From assembly GCA_016744295.1 (NCBI GenBank), contig JADGEQ010000026.1:1-64000 (forward strand): 64,000 nucleotides of DNA, read 5' to 3'. The notes under the pieces are model-generated. The model was not told the origin of the DNA, did no database searches, and saw only the letters and a program-made list of their open reading frames with translations. Below are positions 34,578 through 44,017 of this stretch, in pieces; the first letter of the stretch is position 1; the number at the start of each line of letters is the position of its first letter. A program made the translations under genes and the position numbers. Source of the DNA: Desulfobacteraceae bacterium. GTDB lineage: Bacteria > Desulfobacterota > Desulfobacteria > Desulfobacterales > Desulfobacteraceae.

Positions 34578-36950
34578 ATGAAATTATTCCAGGTGGGACA
34601 AAAAGCTGAAAAGAAAAAACAGGTAGACAACTCGAGTATTCCGGCCATGATGTTTTCCCTTGAGCCCAGGATCATGTTTGATGCCGCAGCCCTTGCCACA
34701 GGGATGGATGTTCTTGACCACACGCTTACCGATGGGCCTGAAGCCTTTATGGCTGCCATGGTGCCGACAGACCCCGTTGAGAACCAGGTTTTTGTGGATG
34801 AAAATGAAGCCTTGGTCATGGCCATCTCACCAGAAGACAACGAAGTATATATATCGGGTGGGGCTGACCAGAACATGTTTGAGGTGAATAGCGACGCAGA
34901 AGAGCTGATGTTCAAGGGTCCTCCTGATTTTGAAAATCCTGGAGATAAAGACGGCAATAATGAATACCATGTGGAGTTGACATTTCCCACTCAACCGGGA
35001 ATAGATGTTAAAACCTATACCGTGATCGTCAAGGATGTGTTTGAACCTGGTCTCACCATTGAGGTGCCTGAAAATCAGACGATTGTAACCGAGGTTCACC
35101 TTGCGGAGCCGGGAACTGAGGGGGAGTATGTAATAACCGGCGGGGCAGATCAGAATCTCTTCAGTATTAATGAAGACAGTGGCGCGCTTCGTTTTAAAAA
35201 TGCACCCGATTACGAAGCTCCGGACGACCTTGACGGTGACAATGTCTATGAGGTGCGGGTTTCATTTTCAGGCCCAGGTTATGGTCCCGGGGATGAGACC
35301 CCTGTGGATATTGCTGTGACCGTATTGGATGTGAATGAAAGTTCTCCAATCATCACAACAGGGTCTGTGGACGTGAATGAAAATCAAAGTTTTGTGACAA
35401 CAATAACCTCAACAGGTCCGAATCCGGATGATATGACCTATTCCATTTCCGGGGGAGCGGATCAAGACCTGTTCGCCATCGACAGCAGCACGGGTGAACT
35501 GACCTTTAAACAGGCACCGGATTTTGAAATTCCCGGAAATGAAGCCGGCGACAATGTCTATGATATCCAGGTAACGGTTTCCAACGGATCCCTGTCCGAC
35601 ACAAAAAATCTTTTGGTCACGGTCCAGGATGTGAATGATGCCCCCCTTTATCCGGATACTGCGATGACGATTGATGAAAACAGCAGTGTCGGGACCATTG
35701 TGGGCACTGCATCCGCCACGGATCCCGAGGGTGGCTCGCTTTCCTATGCCATTATCGACGGTAATTTAAAAAATGCCTTTGCCGTGGATGCCAATGGGCA
35801 GATTCGTGTGAATAATTCCGCTGCCCTGGATTTTGAAACCACCCCCACCTTTACCCTCACCCTCCAGGTCACAGAGGAAGGCGGGCATCTCACCGATACA
35901 GCCACTGTCACCATCACCCTTACCAACATGAACGACACACCGGTTGTCAACCCTATTCCCGATCAGATTCATATCGGGGAAAAAGAATGGGTGTTTAAGG
36001 TCCCAGACGGAACTTTTACTGATCCGGATGGAGATCCTCTTGCCTGTTCGGTTTCCGGCTTGCCGGACTGGATGAGCTTTGATCCCCAAACCAAAACCTT
36101 CAGGGGAACACCGGACAGAAGCATGGATGGGCAAAGTTACAACCTGACCGTGAATGTGGATGATGGCCAGGGCGGAACCGCCTCAGATGCCTTTAGACTA
36201 ACCCTTCGCATGGTTGTTGCCGGCCCTCCCCCCCTGTCCTATTATGTTCCCATCATCGGAGACGGGGTGGGTGGAGAGTCCAACAGCGGGGGATCTGATA
36301 TCGGCAATGTTACGGATATAAACGGGACCGCAGGTAATCTAGGCACTTCACCCAGTGGTGGCAGCGGATATGACACGGGAATTTTCGTCAATACTGAAAG
36401 CAACCCCGGTGAAATTTACATTGCCGGGGGCACAGGAGGTTCATACAGCCCAACAAATGATCCGTCCACGGGATTAAATACGGGAACTCCTGCAGGTGAA
36501 ACCGGAACCCCAGGTGAAACCGCTGCACCTGAATCGGGAACACCCCCAGGAGAAACCGGAACCCCAGGTGAAACCGCTGCACCTGAATCGGGAACGCCCC
36601 CAGGAGAAACCGGAACCCCAGGTGAAACCGCTGCACCTGAATCGGGAACGCCCCCAGGTGAAACCGGAACCCCAGGTGAAACCGCTGCACCTGAATCGGG
36701 AACGCCCCCAGGAGAAACCGGAACCCCAGGTGAAACCGCTGCACCTGAATCGGGAACGCCCCCAGGTGAAACCGGAACCCCAGGTGAAACTTCACACCCC
36801 GGAACCGGGGATGGGGAGGGTAGCACAAGTAATGAACCCGACGGCTCAGCCTCTGGAGGACACGAAAGCACAGAAAAGACCCCATCAGCGTCAAAGGGGA
36901 AGCTCTCATTTTTTGATCAATGTAAAAAACAAAAATCCCCATCGGCATGA
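34578..36950 (+). CDS. LEPR-motif cadherin-repeat surface protein
   Basis: A 790-residue putative exported surface protein. Instead of a signal peptide it has an N-terminal L-E-P-R-I-M-F-D-A-A-A-L-A segment near 28-40, the LEPR-type motif found on large repeat adhesins. Three or four cadherin-like repeats follow (about 65-440), each with V-x-E-N-Q..Y-x-I-S/T-G-G-A-D-Q-x-L-F..F-K-x-A-P-D-F/Y-E. Then comes a dystroglycan-type cadherin/Ig-like domain (P-D-G-T-F-T-D-P-D-G-D-P-L, about 475-545), a Gly/Ser-rich linker, and six 18-residue G-E-T-G-T-P repeats (about 636-740). Calcium-binding Asp motifs are frequent. It heads the TolC/HlyD/M50 array and is the likely cargo. Its C-terminus lacks an RTX nonapeptide array. 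Confidence 0.78.
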   Translation: MKLFQVGQKAEKKKQVDNSSIPAMMFSLEPRIMFDAAALATGMDVLDHTLTDGPEAFMAAMVPTDPVENQVFVDENEALVMAISPEDNEVYISGGADQNMFEVNSDAEELMFKGPPDFENPGDKDGNNEYHVELTFPTQPGIDVKTYTVIVKDVFEPGLTIEVPENQTIVTEVHLAEPGTEGEYVITGGADQNLFSINEDSGALRFKNAPDYEAPDDLDGDNVYEVRVSFSGPGYGPGDETPVDIAVTVLDVNESSPIITTGSVDVNENQSFVTTITSTGPNPDDMTYSISGGADQDLFAIDSSTGELTFKQAPDFEIPGNEAGDNVYDIQVTVSNGSLSDTKNLLVTVQDVNDAPLYPDTAMTIDENSSVGTIVGTASATDPEGGSLSYAIIDGNLKNAFAVDANGQIRVNNSAALDFETTPTFTLTLQVTEEGGHLTDTATVTITLTNMNDTPVVNPIPDQIHIGEKEWVFKVPDGTFTDPDGDPLACSVSGLPDWMSFDPQTKTFRGTPDRSMDGQSYNLTVNVDDGQGGTASDAFRLTLRMVVAGPPPLSYYVPIIGDGVGGESNSGGSDIGNVTDINGTAGNLGTSPSGGSGYDTGIFVNTESNPGEIYIAGGTGGSYSPTNDPSTGLNTGTPAGETGTPGETAAPESGTPPGETGTPGETAAPESGTPPGETGTPGETAAPESGTPPGETGTPGETAAPESGTPPGETGTPGETAAPESGTPPGETGTPGETSHPGTGDGEGSTSNEPDGSASGGHESTEKTPSASKGKLSFFDQCKKQKSPSA
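36483..36794 (+). repeat. 54-bp coding tandem repeats
   Basis: Five full 54-base units and one partial unit encode G-T-P-P-G-E-T-G-T-P-G-E-T-A-A-P-E-S. Copies are almost identical at DNA level (occasional ggt/gga and acg/aca swaps), implying recent expansion or gene conversion. Each unit also contains an internal duplication of G-E-T-x-x-P. Confidence 0.95.
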
Positions 36951-37016
36951 ACCTGGAAATACCCATTTGGAAAAAGTTAAAAAATGGAATAAACCAAACA
37001 CTAAACCAAACAACAG

Positions 37017-38459
37017 ATGAAACAAAAATATCCGGAGATCACATTGACACTTATCCTGCATCGGCTCATCATCCCTTTTGTGCTTTTTCTCATCATTTCA
37101 ATGGTAACCGGGTGTATGGCCATAGGGCCGCAACCTATTCCAAAGGCCTTTGATTTCAAGGTCATTAAAGAACAGGCAAAGGCTGTAAAAATACCCCCCT
37201 CCGTCACAGGTCCCCTCTCCCTTGAAGAGGCAATGGAACGGGCCATGATATTCAACCTGGATCATCAGGTGGCAAAATTAAATGTGGCCCTGGCAAGCCT
37301 CCAGTACAAGGCATCCCGGTTTGATCTGCTGCCGGAGCTGACAACCGCTGCCGGGTACACCACACGGGATAAGATCTACGCCTCTTCAAGCCAATCGGTG
37401 CTAACCCATCAAGAGTCACTTGAGCCGTCCACCTCCCTTGATAAAAGAACACGCACGGCAGACCTGACCCTATCCTGGAACCTCCTTGATTTCGGGATGA
37501 GCTATTTTCAGATGCACCAGCAGGCTGACCAAGTGCTCATTGCCAAGGAACGGCGGCGCAAAGCAGCTCAAAATCTTATGATACAGCTCCGACAGGCATT
37601 CTGGAATGCCTATGGCGCCCAGCGAATGACAGATTCCATCAATAAAGCCGTCATCAAAGCGGAAAACGCTTTGGAGGTTGCCGGAAAATCAGGCAGAGAA
37701 AGGCTTCGCCCCCTGCTTGAGGATCTCTTGTACAGAAAACAGCTAATGGTGATGATTCGGGAGCTGGAGGGGCTGCGGGATGAAATGGACAGGGCCTGGC
37801 CGATTCTGGCAAACCTCATCAACCTGCCAATCGGCCAGAGAGTTGAATTAATTGCCCAGGAAAATCTGCCCCTGCCGGAACTGTCACTCTCCCTTGAACA
37901 GATGGAGGTCCAGGCCTTAAAAAACAGGCCTGAACTGGTTGAGATAGGATATCAGCAAAGGATCAATGCCCTGGATACCAAAAAAGAACTGACCCGCCTT
38001 TTGCCCCAGATTGATTTTAGTATGGGCCACCACTACGACAGCAATAGTTATCTGGTGCACAACAAGTGGAACCAAGGCGCGGCGCAAATTTCCTGGAATC
38101 TTTTAAATCTTGTTTCGGCACCATCCAAAATGAAGGCGGCCAGAGCCAGAGAAAATGTCACCCGGACCGCAACACTGGCTCTGGGTATGGCTGTTCTTTC
38201 CCAGGTCCATGTTGCAAATCTGGATTTTGCCATGCAGTTGAATCGGTTTAAACGGGCACAGGCCCTGCGTCTCATCGATGAAGAGATCCACCTCCAAATT
38301 AAAAAGGAATTAACCGGCAAAATGGGCACCTGGCTGGATGAGACCCGTTCCCTGGTGGACCTGCTCATGGCCAGGCTCTATGAATACAATGCCTATGCCC
38401 AGCTTCAGACATCCCATGGACAGGTTGAGGCCACCATGGGTATGGGGGGCATTCTTTGA
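37017..38459 (+). CDS. TolC-like outer-membrane lipoprotein
   Basis: A 480-residue outer membrane efflux protein. The N-terminus is a lipoprotein signal (hydrophobic 15-31, lipobox V-T-G-C at about 30-33). The rest is the long alpha-helical TolC repeat with a coiled-coil pattern; L-T-L-S-W-N-L-L-D-F-G-M-S-Y near 146-159 and I-S-W-N-L-L-N-L-V near 362-370 are the paired outer-membrane strands. It should form the exit duct for the adaptor proteins encoded next. The start lies 64 bases after the surface-protein stop with no good ribosome site. Its stop overlaps the start of the next gene. Substrate specificity cannot be read from the sequence. Confidence 0.87.
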   Translation: MKQKYPEITLTLILHRLIIPFVLFLIISMVTGCMAIGPQPIPKAFDFKVIKEQAKAVKIPPSVTGPLSLEEAMERAMIFNLDHQVAKLNVALASLQYKASRFDLLPELTTAAGYTTRDKIYASSSQSVLTHQESLEPSTSLDKRTRTADLTLSWNLLDFGMSYFQMHQQADQVLIAKERRRKAAQNLMIQLRQAFWNAYGAQRMTDSINKAVIKAENALEVAGKSGRERLRPLLEDLLYRKQLMVMIRELEGLRDEMDRAWPILANLINLPIGQRVELIAQENLPLPELSLSLEQMEVQALKNRPELVEIGYQQRINALDTKKELTRLLPQIDFSMGHHYDSNSYLVHNKWNQGAAQISWNLLNLVSAPSKMKAARARENVTRTATLALGMAVLSQVHVANLDFAMQLNRFKRAQALRLIDEEIHLQIKKELTGKMGTWLDETRSLVDLLMARLYEYNAYAQLQTSHGQVEATMGMGGIL

Positions 38460-39256
38460 GAATATCCGTCCCAAGGGTGTTGAGCTGCCTTCTTGTATGC
38501 AGTCTGATTAATGCACCCCCCGGGATGCCGATTGGCGCTAGCGGGGTCACTGTGACCCGGGAAGTTCGCGGACAGCTCAGCCCACGCCACCACACGGTCC
38601 TGTCCAGTGAATTGCCTGCCTTGATCACAACCCTTGATCTGCGGGAAGGCGAGTCCTTTAAAAAAGGGATCCTCCTTGTCGGATTTGATTGCGCGGTGTA
38701 CGATGCACAGCTTCAAAAGGCCCGGGCCGCGGCCAAAGCCGCAGAATGCAGGCACAAGGTCAATACACGCCTGGACCAGCTCAACGCCGTGAGCACTCTG
38801 GAGGTGGAACAGGCGGAAAACCTTCTGGCAGAAGCCGCAGCCCAGGTTCGTATCATGGAAGCCCATGTTGACAAATGCGAAATCCGTGCCCCCTTTTCAG
38901 GACGGATTGTAAAACGGCTGGCAGACCCCTACCAATACACCATTGCCGGAACCCCCCTCCTTGAAATCCTAGATCCCAGAGACCTTGAAATTCAACTGAT
39001 CGTTCCATCGGCCTGGCTGGGCCGGATCGATAAAACAACCGATTTTGAATTTTATGTGGAAGAAAACAAAAAAAGCTATCCCGCCCGGGTGATTCGCATG
39101 GGAACCCGGGTGGATCCGGTCAGCCAGTCCATATTGGTTGTGGGCAAAATAAAGGGCCGAGCCCCGGACCTGCTTCCGGGCATGAGCGGGTTGGCACAAT
39201 TTTCCCTGATTTCCAATGATTCCCCGATATCTAATGGCAAGGGCAGTCCACCATGA
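38456..39256 (+). CDS. HlyD/RND-type periplasmic adaptor
   Basis: A 266-residue membrane-fusion protein with a short signal-like N-terminus. A lipoyl/barrel-sandwich region shows L-D-L-R-E-G-E-S-F-K-K-G near 60-71. A short coiled-coil hairpin (about 85-140) and a second lipoyl half (I-R-A-P-F-S-G-R-I-V-K-R) follow. The most plausible start is TTG at 38456: a G-rich site is 8 bases upstream and the codon overlaps the preceding stop, so translation is coupled. Small size and a short hairpin resemble adaptors that work with TolC without a classical RND pump. It ends in an ATGA overlap with the next gene. Confidence 0.85.
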   Translation: MRISVPRVLSCLLVCSLINAPPGMPIGASGVTVTREVRGQLSPRHHTVLSSELPALITTLDLREGESFKKGILLVGFDCAVYDAQLQKARAAAKAAECRHKVNTRLDQLNAVSTLEVEQAENLLAEAAAQVRIMEAHVDKCEIRAPFSGRIVKRLADPYQYTIAGTPLLEILDPRDLEIQLIVPSAWLGRIDKTTDFEFYVEENKKSYPARVIRMGTRVDPVSQSILVVGKIKGRAPDLLPGMSGLAQFSLISNDSPISNGKGSPP

Positions 39257-40620
39257 CCGACAAGGTTTCCGGCCCTGGTGAACTCCAGGCTTTGATTCAG
39301 CTTTTGCGCCGTGCCCGTCAGTCTCAAACCAAGGCAGAACTGGCCTTTGCCATGGTCAATGAAACCAGGCAGCTTGTGACCTACCGGCAGGCGGTGGTAT
39401 GGCAGAAAGAAAGCGGGGTGATTGCCGTATCAGGACGTCCGGATTTTGATAAAAACAGCCCCTATGTCCAATGGATGAACCGGTTGGCCAAAAAATTAAC
39501 CAAATCCTCTGACACCCGGATCACCACCCGGGATCAGATAGGCAAAGAAACGGTCGGAAATGGGCACGGGACAGATCAATTGGCAAATCAATGGGCAGAT
39601 CAATGGGACGACTGGCTTCCCCCCTATTGTCTGTCCCTGGCGATAAAGAAGGATGCTTCGGACAAGGATGCCATGTTATGGCTGATTCTGGCCTGTGATT
39701 CCCCTCCTGAAAAAAGAGAACTCCTTGAAGAAATGGCCCAAGCGTATGGCCATGCCTGGGATGCATTGTCCCGCCCTTTCTTTCCATTTTCAGGCCTGGC
39801 AAAATTCACGGGAAGAAAGGCTGCCAGGATCGCTTTGATTCTTGCTGCAGCCCTGGTTCTCGCCCTGCCGGTCCGGTTGTCCGTGCTGGTTCCGGCCGAA
39901 GTGGCCGCCAAGGACCCGTATCCTGTTTGCGCTCCTTTAAACGGGGTCATCGACCAATTTCATATCAAGCCCAATGAATCGGTCACCAAAGGCCAACCCC
40001 TGTTTGATCTGGAAAAAACCCTTCTTAAAAACCGGTTGAACCTGGCCCGAACCACCTTAAAAGTGGCCCGGGCTGAACTTCAGAGAGCCTCACAACTGGC
40101 TCTGTTTGCCGATAAAAACAAACTGGATCTTAAAATTCTTCAGGGACGTTTAACCCAAAAAAAAGCCGAAGTCGCCTATGTAGAAAGCCTGTTGAAAAGG
40201 ATCCGTGTGAAGGCTCAAAAAGACGGGGTAGCCCTGTTTCAGGATGTCTTCTTCTGGCAGGGCAGAGCCGTTGATATTGGTGAAAAGGTACTCACCCTTG
40301 CAGACCCCGGCCAGGTGGAACTTGTTCTTTTCCTGCCCGTGGCCGATGCCATCCCTCTTGAACCCGGGGCCCGGGTGACCCTGTTTTTAAACACCTCACC
40401 GGACCGTCCCCTGACCGGTACCCTGAATTCCATTTCCTATCGGGCCCAGCTCCATAAAGACAATCAGATTTCCTATCGATTGAAAAGTTCCCTGGATACT
40501 GGCAACTATCCTCGAATCGGGTTGACCGGCACTGCAAAAATCTATGGAGAAAAAGTTACTGTCTTTTACTACCTGTTCAGGCGGCCCATCAGTGCAATGC
40601 GCTGCCGGCTGGGGATTTAA
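39253..40620 (+). CDS. GAF-like/HlyD membrane adaptor
   Basis: A 455-residue protein in two parts. Residues 1-175 form a cytoplasmic GAF-like domain (Q-A-V-V-W-Q..I-A-V-S-G-R-P, later W-L-I-L-A-C-D-S-P-P). One transmembrane helix follows near 194-212 (A-A-R-I-A-L-I-L-A-A-A-L). A periplasmic HlyD part then shows a lipoyl motif at 230-255 (I-K-P-N-E-S-V-T-K-G-Q-P-L-F), a coiled coil, and a barrel domain. The arrangement suggests that a cytoplasmic signal or ligand gates the adaptor, in contrast to ordinary HlyD. It overlaps the previous gene by ATGA and abuts the M50 gene. I have not seen a biochemical function for this type. Confidence 0.8.
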   Translation: MTDKVSGPGELQALIQLLRRARQSQTKAELAFAMVNETRQLVTYRQAVVWQKESGVIAVSGRPDFDKNSPYVQWMNRLAKKLTKSSDTRITTRDQIGKETVGNGHGTDQLANQWADQWDDWLPPYCLSLAIKKDASDKDAMLWLILACDSPPEKRELLEEMAQAYGHAWDALSRPFFPFSGLAKFTGRKAARIALILAAALVLALPVRLSVLVPAEVAAKDPYPVCAPLNGVIDQFHIKPNESVTKGQPLFDLEKTLLKNRLNLARTTLKVARAELQRASQLALFADKNKLDLKILQGRLTQKKAEVAYVESLLKRIRVKAQKDGVALFQDVFFWQGRAVDIGEKVLTLADPGQVELVLFLPVADAIPLEPGARVTLFLNTSPDRPLTGTLNSISYRAQLHKDNQISYRLKSSLDTGNYPRIGLTGTAKIYGEKVTVFYYLFRRPISAMRCRLGI

Positions 40621-40621
40621 G

Positions 40622-42715
40622 GTGGAAATTCTTCCATCCATCCGGCAGGAATTAACTCTTTATCCTGGCCCTGCTGATCGAAACGGGGCGCCTGTCTATA
40701 CGATTTATGACCCCCCGGCAAACCGTTTTTTTCAGCTCACCCACCTGGGGTTTGAAATCTTGTCCAGGTGGGAAAAAAACAGCATGTCAAAGATTCTGGA
40801 TTCGGTGAATCGGGAAACCACCTTCTTCATTGAACAGGCCCATGTACTGGACCTGATCAAATTTTTAAGGGCCAATCACCTTGTCGACTCCCGGACCCAA
40901 ATAGAGTCCCAGTCTCTTTTAACCGCCCACCAACGGATCAAAAAACATCCGCTTTTATGGCTGGTTACCCATTATCTGTTTTTCCGCATTCCCCTGGTGC
41001 AGCCGGATAAATGGCTGAGTTTAACCTATCCCTGGATAAGTTTTGTTTTCACAGGGTGGTTCGCCAAGCTGATTCTGTCTGCAACCCTGGGCGGCATGAT
41101 ATTGGTTCTAAGGCAATGGGATACGTTTACGGGAACCTTCACCCAATTTGGTGAATGGACCCAACTTTTCTTTTTTGTCCTGGCCCTTTCGGTGTCCAAG
41201 GTGGTCCATGAACTGGGGCATGCCTATGCCGCCCATAAAAACGGGTGTCGCGTCGGCTCCATGGGCATTGCCTTTATTGTTTTGTGGCCCATGCTTTACA
41301 CGGACACCAATGAGGCATGGAAACTTAGTTCACAAAAAAAACGCCTTGAGATCTGTGCTGGGGGCGTACTGGCCGAACTGGCACTTGCCGGAACCGCCGC
41401 ATTGTTATGGAGTTTTCTTCCCCCCGGCGTTGGACGATCGGTTGTTTTTTTTCTGGCAACCACCTCCTGGATCATCACATTGATAATGAACATCAGCCCG
41501 TTTATGCGGTTTGACGGGTACTTTATCCTGTCCGATCTGATCCGGATTCAAAACCTTCATGACCGTGCCTTTGCCATGGGCCGGTGGTGGATGAGGGAAA
41601 AGATGTTTGGCTTGGGTGCAGCCCCACCCGAAAGGTTTACACCCGGCATGGAAGGATTTCTGGTCCTCTTTGCTTTTGGGACCTGGTGTTACCGTTTTTT
41701 TTTATTCCTATCCATCGCCCTGATGGTATATTTTTTATTTTTTAAAGCATTGGGACTCATTCTCATGGCCATCGAATTAAGCTGGTTTATCAGCCTTCCC
41801 ATCATTAGGGAAATCAAACAATGGAGAACCCTGCCCATCCGGATGAACAGATCTGTGATATTCACCCTTTTGGTATTCTGCTGTTTAGGGTTGCTCTGTG
41901 TCATTCCGTTTAAAACACAGATTCAGGCTCCGGCAGTGCTCTTTGCTGACCCATACCAGGTGGTCTACACACCGTCACCGGGGCGGGTAAAAAAGATCGC
42001 TGTTAACGTCGGGCAAAAGATCCGCAAAGGCGATTTGCTGATGCAGATGAGCTCCCCTGATCTGGAACATAGCAGGGCCGTCTGCCGAAGAACCCTTGAC
42101 GTTCTTGAGCATCAGCTTGCGGATCAGCCGTTAAGCAATACATTGCTTGAACAGGGGGCCGTACTTGAAAACAGATTTGAAGAGGCGGTCAGCAGACTTC
42201 AGTCCGAAGAGAACCGACAAAAGAAATTAACCCTGACAGCACCCATCTGTGGCACAATCGCTGAAATAAACCCGGCAGTCACCCAGGGCGCCTGGCTTCC
42301 TGAAAAAAAAGCAATTTTTTATCTGGTCGGCGGCTCAAAAAAACGCATCCGGGCCTATGTGAATGAAGCGGATCTTGATGGAATCAAACCAGGGGGACAG
42401 GCTGTCTTTTATCCTGATATACTTGAACGATCAAAGGTCAGATGCCGGATTGACCAAATAGATTATGCCCCAACAGGCCACCTGGAAGACAAATGCCTTA
42501 GCTCGGTTTACGGGGGCCCCATTCCCGCGTCCATGGACAATCATGGTAACCTCATTCCCAAATATGCTTTTTATCGGATTCTGCTCACCGGTCCCGATAC
42601 TTCCACCCGACAAGTCCTGGCCGGTACCATGGTCATTCAGGGCAAACCCATCAGCTTGCTGCAAAAAGTATCCCATCGAATATTAGCCGTTATCATCCGT
42701 GAAAGCGGATTTTAA
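40622..42715 (+). CDS. PqqD-like/M50 protease/HlyD fusion
   Basis: A 697-residue membrane protein. It begins with a PqqD-like winged domain (about 15-95: Y-T-I-Y-D-P-P-A-N-R-F-F-Q-L-T). An M50 site-2-protease core follows with the zinc motif H196-E-L-G-H200 and a second motif N-I-S-P-F-M-R-F-D-G near 291-300. More helices come next, then a HlyD-type lipoyl/coiled-coil/barrel tail (about 430-690: G-R-V-K-K-I-A-V-N-V-G-Q-K-I-R-K-G). I chose GTG at 40622, one base after the previous stop and 6 bases past GGGGA. The frame is open upstream to an ATG at 40544, but that gives a 77-base overlap and an unrelated N-terminus. It may cut or recognise the exported cargo while docking on TolC. Confidence 0.85.
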   Translation: MEILPSIRQELTLYPGPADRNGAPVYTIYDPPANRFFQLTHLGFEILSRWEKNSMSKILDSVNRETTFFIEQAHVLDLIKFLRANHLVDSRTQIESQSLLTAHQRIKKHPLLWLVTHYLFFRIPLVQPDKWLSLTYPWISFVFTGWFAKLILSATLGGMILVLRQWDTFTGTFTQFGEWTQLFFFVLALSVSKVVHELGHAYAAHKNGCRVGSMGIAFIVLWPMLYTDTNEAWKLSSQKKRLEICAGGVLAELALAGTAALLWSFLPPGVGRSVVFFLATTSWIITLIMNISPFMRFDGYFILSDLIRIQNLHDRAFAMGRWWMREKMFGLGAAPPERFTPGMEGFLVLFAFGTWCYRFFLFLSIALMVYFLFFKALGLILMAIELSWFISLPIIREIKQWRTLPIRMNRSVIFTLLVFCCLGLLCVIPFKTQIQAPAVLFADPYQVVYTPSPGRVKKIAVNVGQKIRKGDLLMQMSSPDLEHSRAVCRRTLDVLEHQLADQPLSNTLLEQGAVLENRFEEAVSRLQSEENRQKKLTLTAPICGTIAEINPAVTQGAWLPEKKAIFYLVGGSKKRIRAYVNEADLDGIKPGGQAVFYPDILERSKVRCRIDQIDYAPTGHLEDKCLSSVYGGPIPASMDNHGNLIPKYAFYRILLTGPDTSTRQVLAGTMVIQGKPISLLQKVSHRILAVIIRESGF

Positions 42716-42787
42716 GCGGAAGGTAGGTTACATCGGGTATTCCATAGAAAAATTGAAAAAAATCAGGGAATAAATGAGTCCGACATA

Positions 42788-44014
42788 CTATTCTACATAA
42801 AGGTCTTTTTTGTAAAAAAAAGATCCGATAAAAAGTAAAATCCCTGCAAGGAAGGCGAATACAGGCAAAATTGTCAGGGCTGTATCAAGACCATATGCGT
42901 CAGAAAGCCTGCCAATGACAATTGGCGCAAGACTTGAGCCTAAAAGGTGCTGAATGATAATATTCAAACTTAAAGAGACGGCGCAAAGCCCGGGATGGAC
43001 GACATCCTGGGTCACGGCGACTCCGGATGGGACAAACCCCACGGCAGTGATACCAATGAGAAACAGGACCATATATTGAGCATTCCCCTGTAAAAAGGCA
43101 AAGGCAATATAAAGTAAAATACCGGTAAGAATCGACGATATTGCCGGGAACAAAAGCCGTGCATTTTCTCTTTTTTTGAGCCACTGGTCAGACAGATAGC
43201 CGCCCAGGGGTGCGCCGATGATTGCAAGAACCATTATGGAGCCGGCTTTCATTCCTGCCTTATCCATGGCAAGATTGTCAAACCGGTGAAAATATGTGGG
43301 CAGCCAGGTCAGAAGGGAAGTGGTGATAAAGACATTCAAAGCAAAGGCCAGATTGTTGCAGAGCAGCGTCTTATTATGGGTGAATTGTCTTGCCATATCA
43401 ATAAATTGCATTTTTATTTGTTTGCCGGTTTTTTCTTTTTTAGTGAGCTGAATGGTTTTATAATCTTTAACAAAATAAAACATAAGGGCCAGGATCAGAC
43501 CGGGAAAGGCCACAAGCCCGAATGCATGGCGCCAGCCAAAGTGGTGGGCAACATACCCTCCGATTCCAATGCCAAGGGCACTTCCAAGGGGGATGGAAGC
43601 ATTCCATAACCCAAGGATCCTTGCTCTTTGCTTTCTTGGGAAATTGGCTGAAAGCATGGCTGTTCCGCCGGGGGCATATCCTGCCTCTCCAATGCCAATG
43701 GCAGCCCTGGTGATAATAAGCTGTGAAAAATTTTTTGTAAATGCACAGGCCAGCGTCGCCATGCTCCAAAGAGCGGCCATGATGGAAATGCTTTTTGTAC
43801 GGCTCCAGCGGTCAACAAGAATAGAAACAGGAAAAGAAAAAATTAAAATCGACCAGTAAACGGCAGATACCAAAAAACCGCACTGGGCATCGGTCAACCC
43901 CATATCCTGCTGCAGAAATGGGAAAAGGGAGACAATCACCATGCGATCCATATAATCAAACATGTACAGCAGGAACAAAAGCCAAAAAACTTTCCAGGAC
44001 TGTTTTTTACCCAT
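42788..44014 (-). CDS. MFS transporter
   Basis: A 408-residue major facilitator with 12 predicted helices. The signature between helices 2 and 3 is clear (L-V-D-R-W-S-R-T-K near 66-74), and the motif A-I-G-I-G-E-A-G-Y-A-P-G-G-T is near 111-124, typical of the anion:cation symporter/ACS-like or Spinster-like groups. It should import or export an organic anion. It lies 3 bases from the UroD-like gene upstream, so the two are one operon and may handle the same methylated compound. It ends convergent with the M50 gene, 72 bases away. No specific substrate can be stated. Confidence 0.85.
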   Translation of the reverse strand: MGKKQSWKVFWLLFLLYMFDYMDRMVIVSLFPFLQQDMGLTDAQCGFLVSAVYWSILIFSFPVSILVDRWSRTKSISIMAALWSMATLACAFTKNFSQLIITRAAIGIGEAGYAPGGTAMLSANFPRKQRARILGLWNASIPLGSALGIGIGGYVAHHFGWRHAFGLVAFPGLILALMFYFVKDYKTIQLTKKEKTGKQIKMQFIDMARQFTHNKTLLCNNLAFALNVFITTSLLTWLPTYFHRFDNLAMDKAGMKAGSIMVLAIIGAPLGGYLSDQWLKKRENARLLFPAISSILTGILLYIAFAFLQGNAQYMVLFLIGITAVGFVPSGVAVTQDVVHPGLCAVSLSLNIIIQHLLGSSLAPIVIGRLSDAYGLDTALTILPVFAFLAGILLFIGSFFYKKDLYVE

Positions 44015-44017
44015 GAT

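Noticed and set aside
36483..36794. CRISPR-like array
   Set aside because: The repeats are contiguous, in frame and have no unique spacers.
36388..36966. Long minus-strand open frames across the surface-protein repeats
   Set aside because: They are a by-product of the 54-bp coding repeats; the translated products are low-complexity copies with no family features.
37017..42715. Standard type I secretion system
   Set aside because: No ABC ATPase/permease gene is present; the third component is an M50-HlyD fusion.
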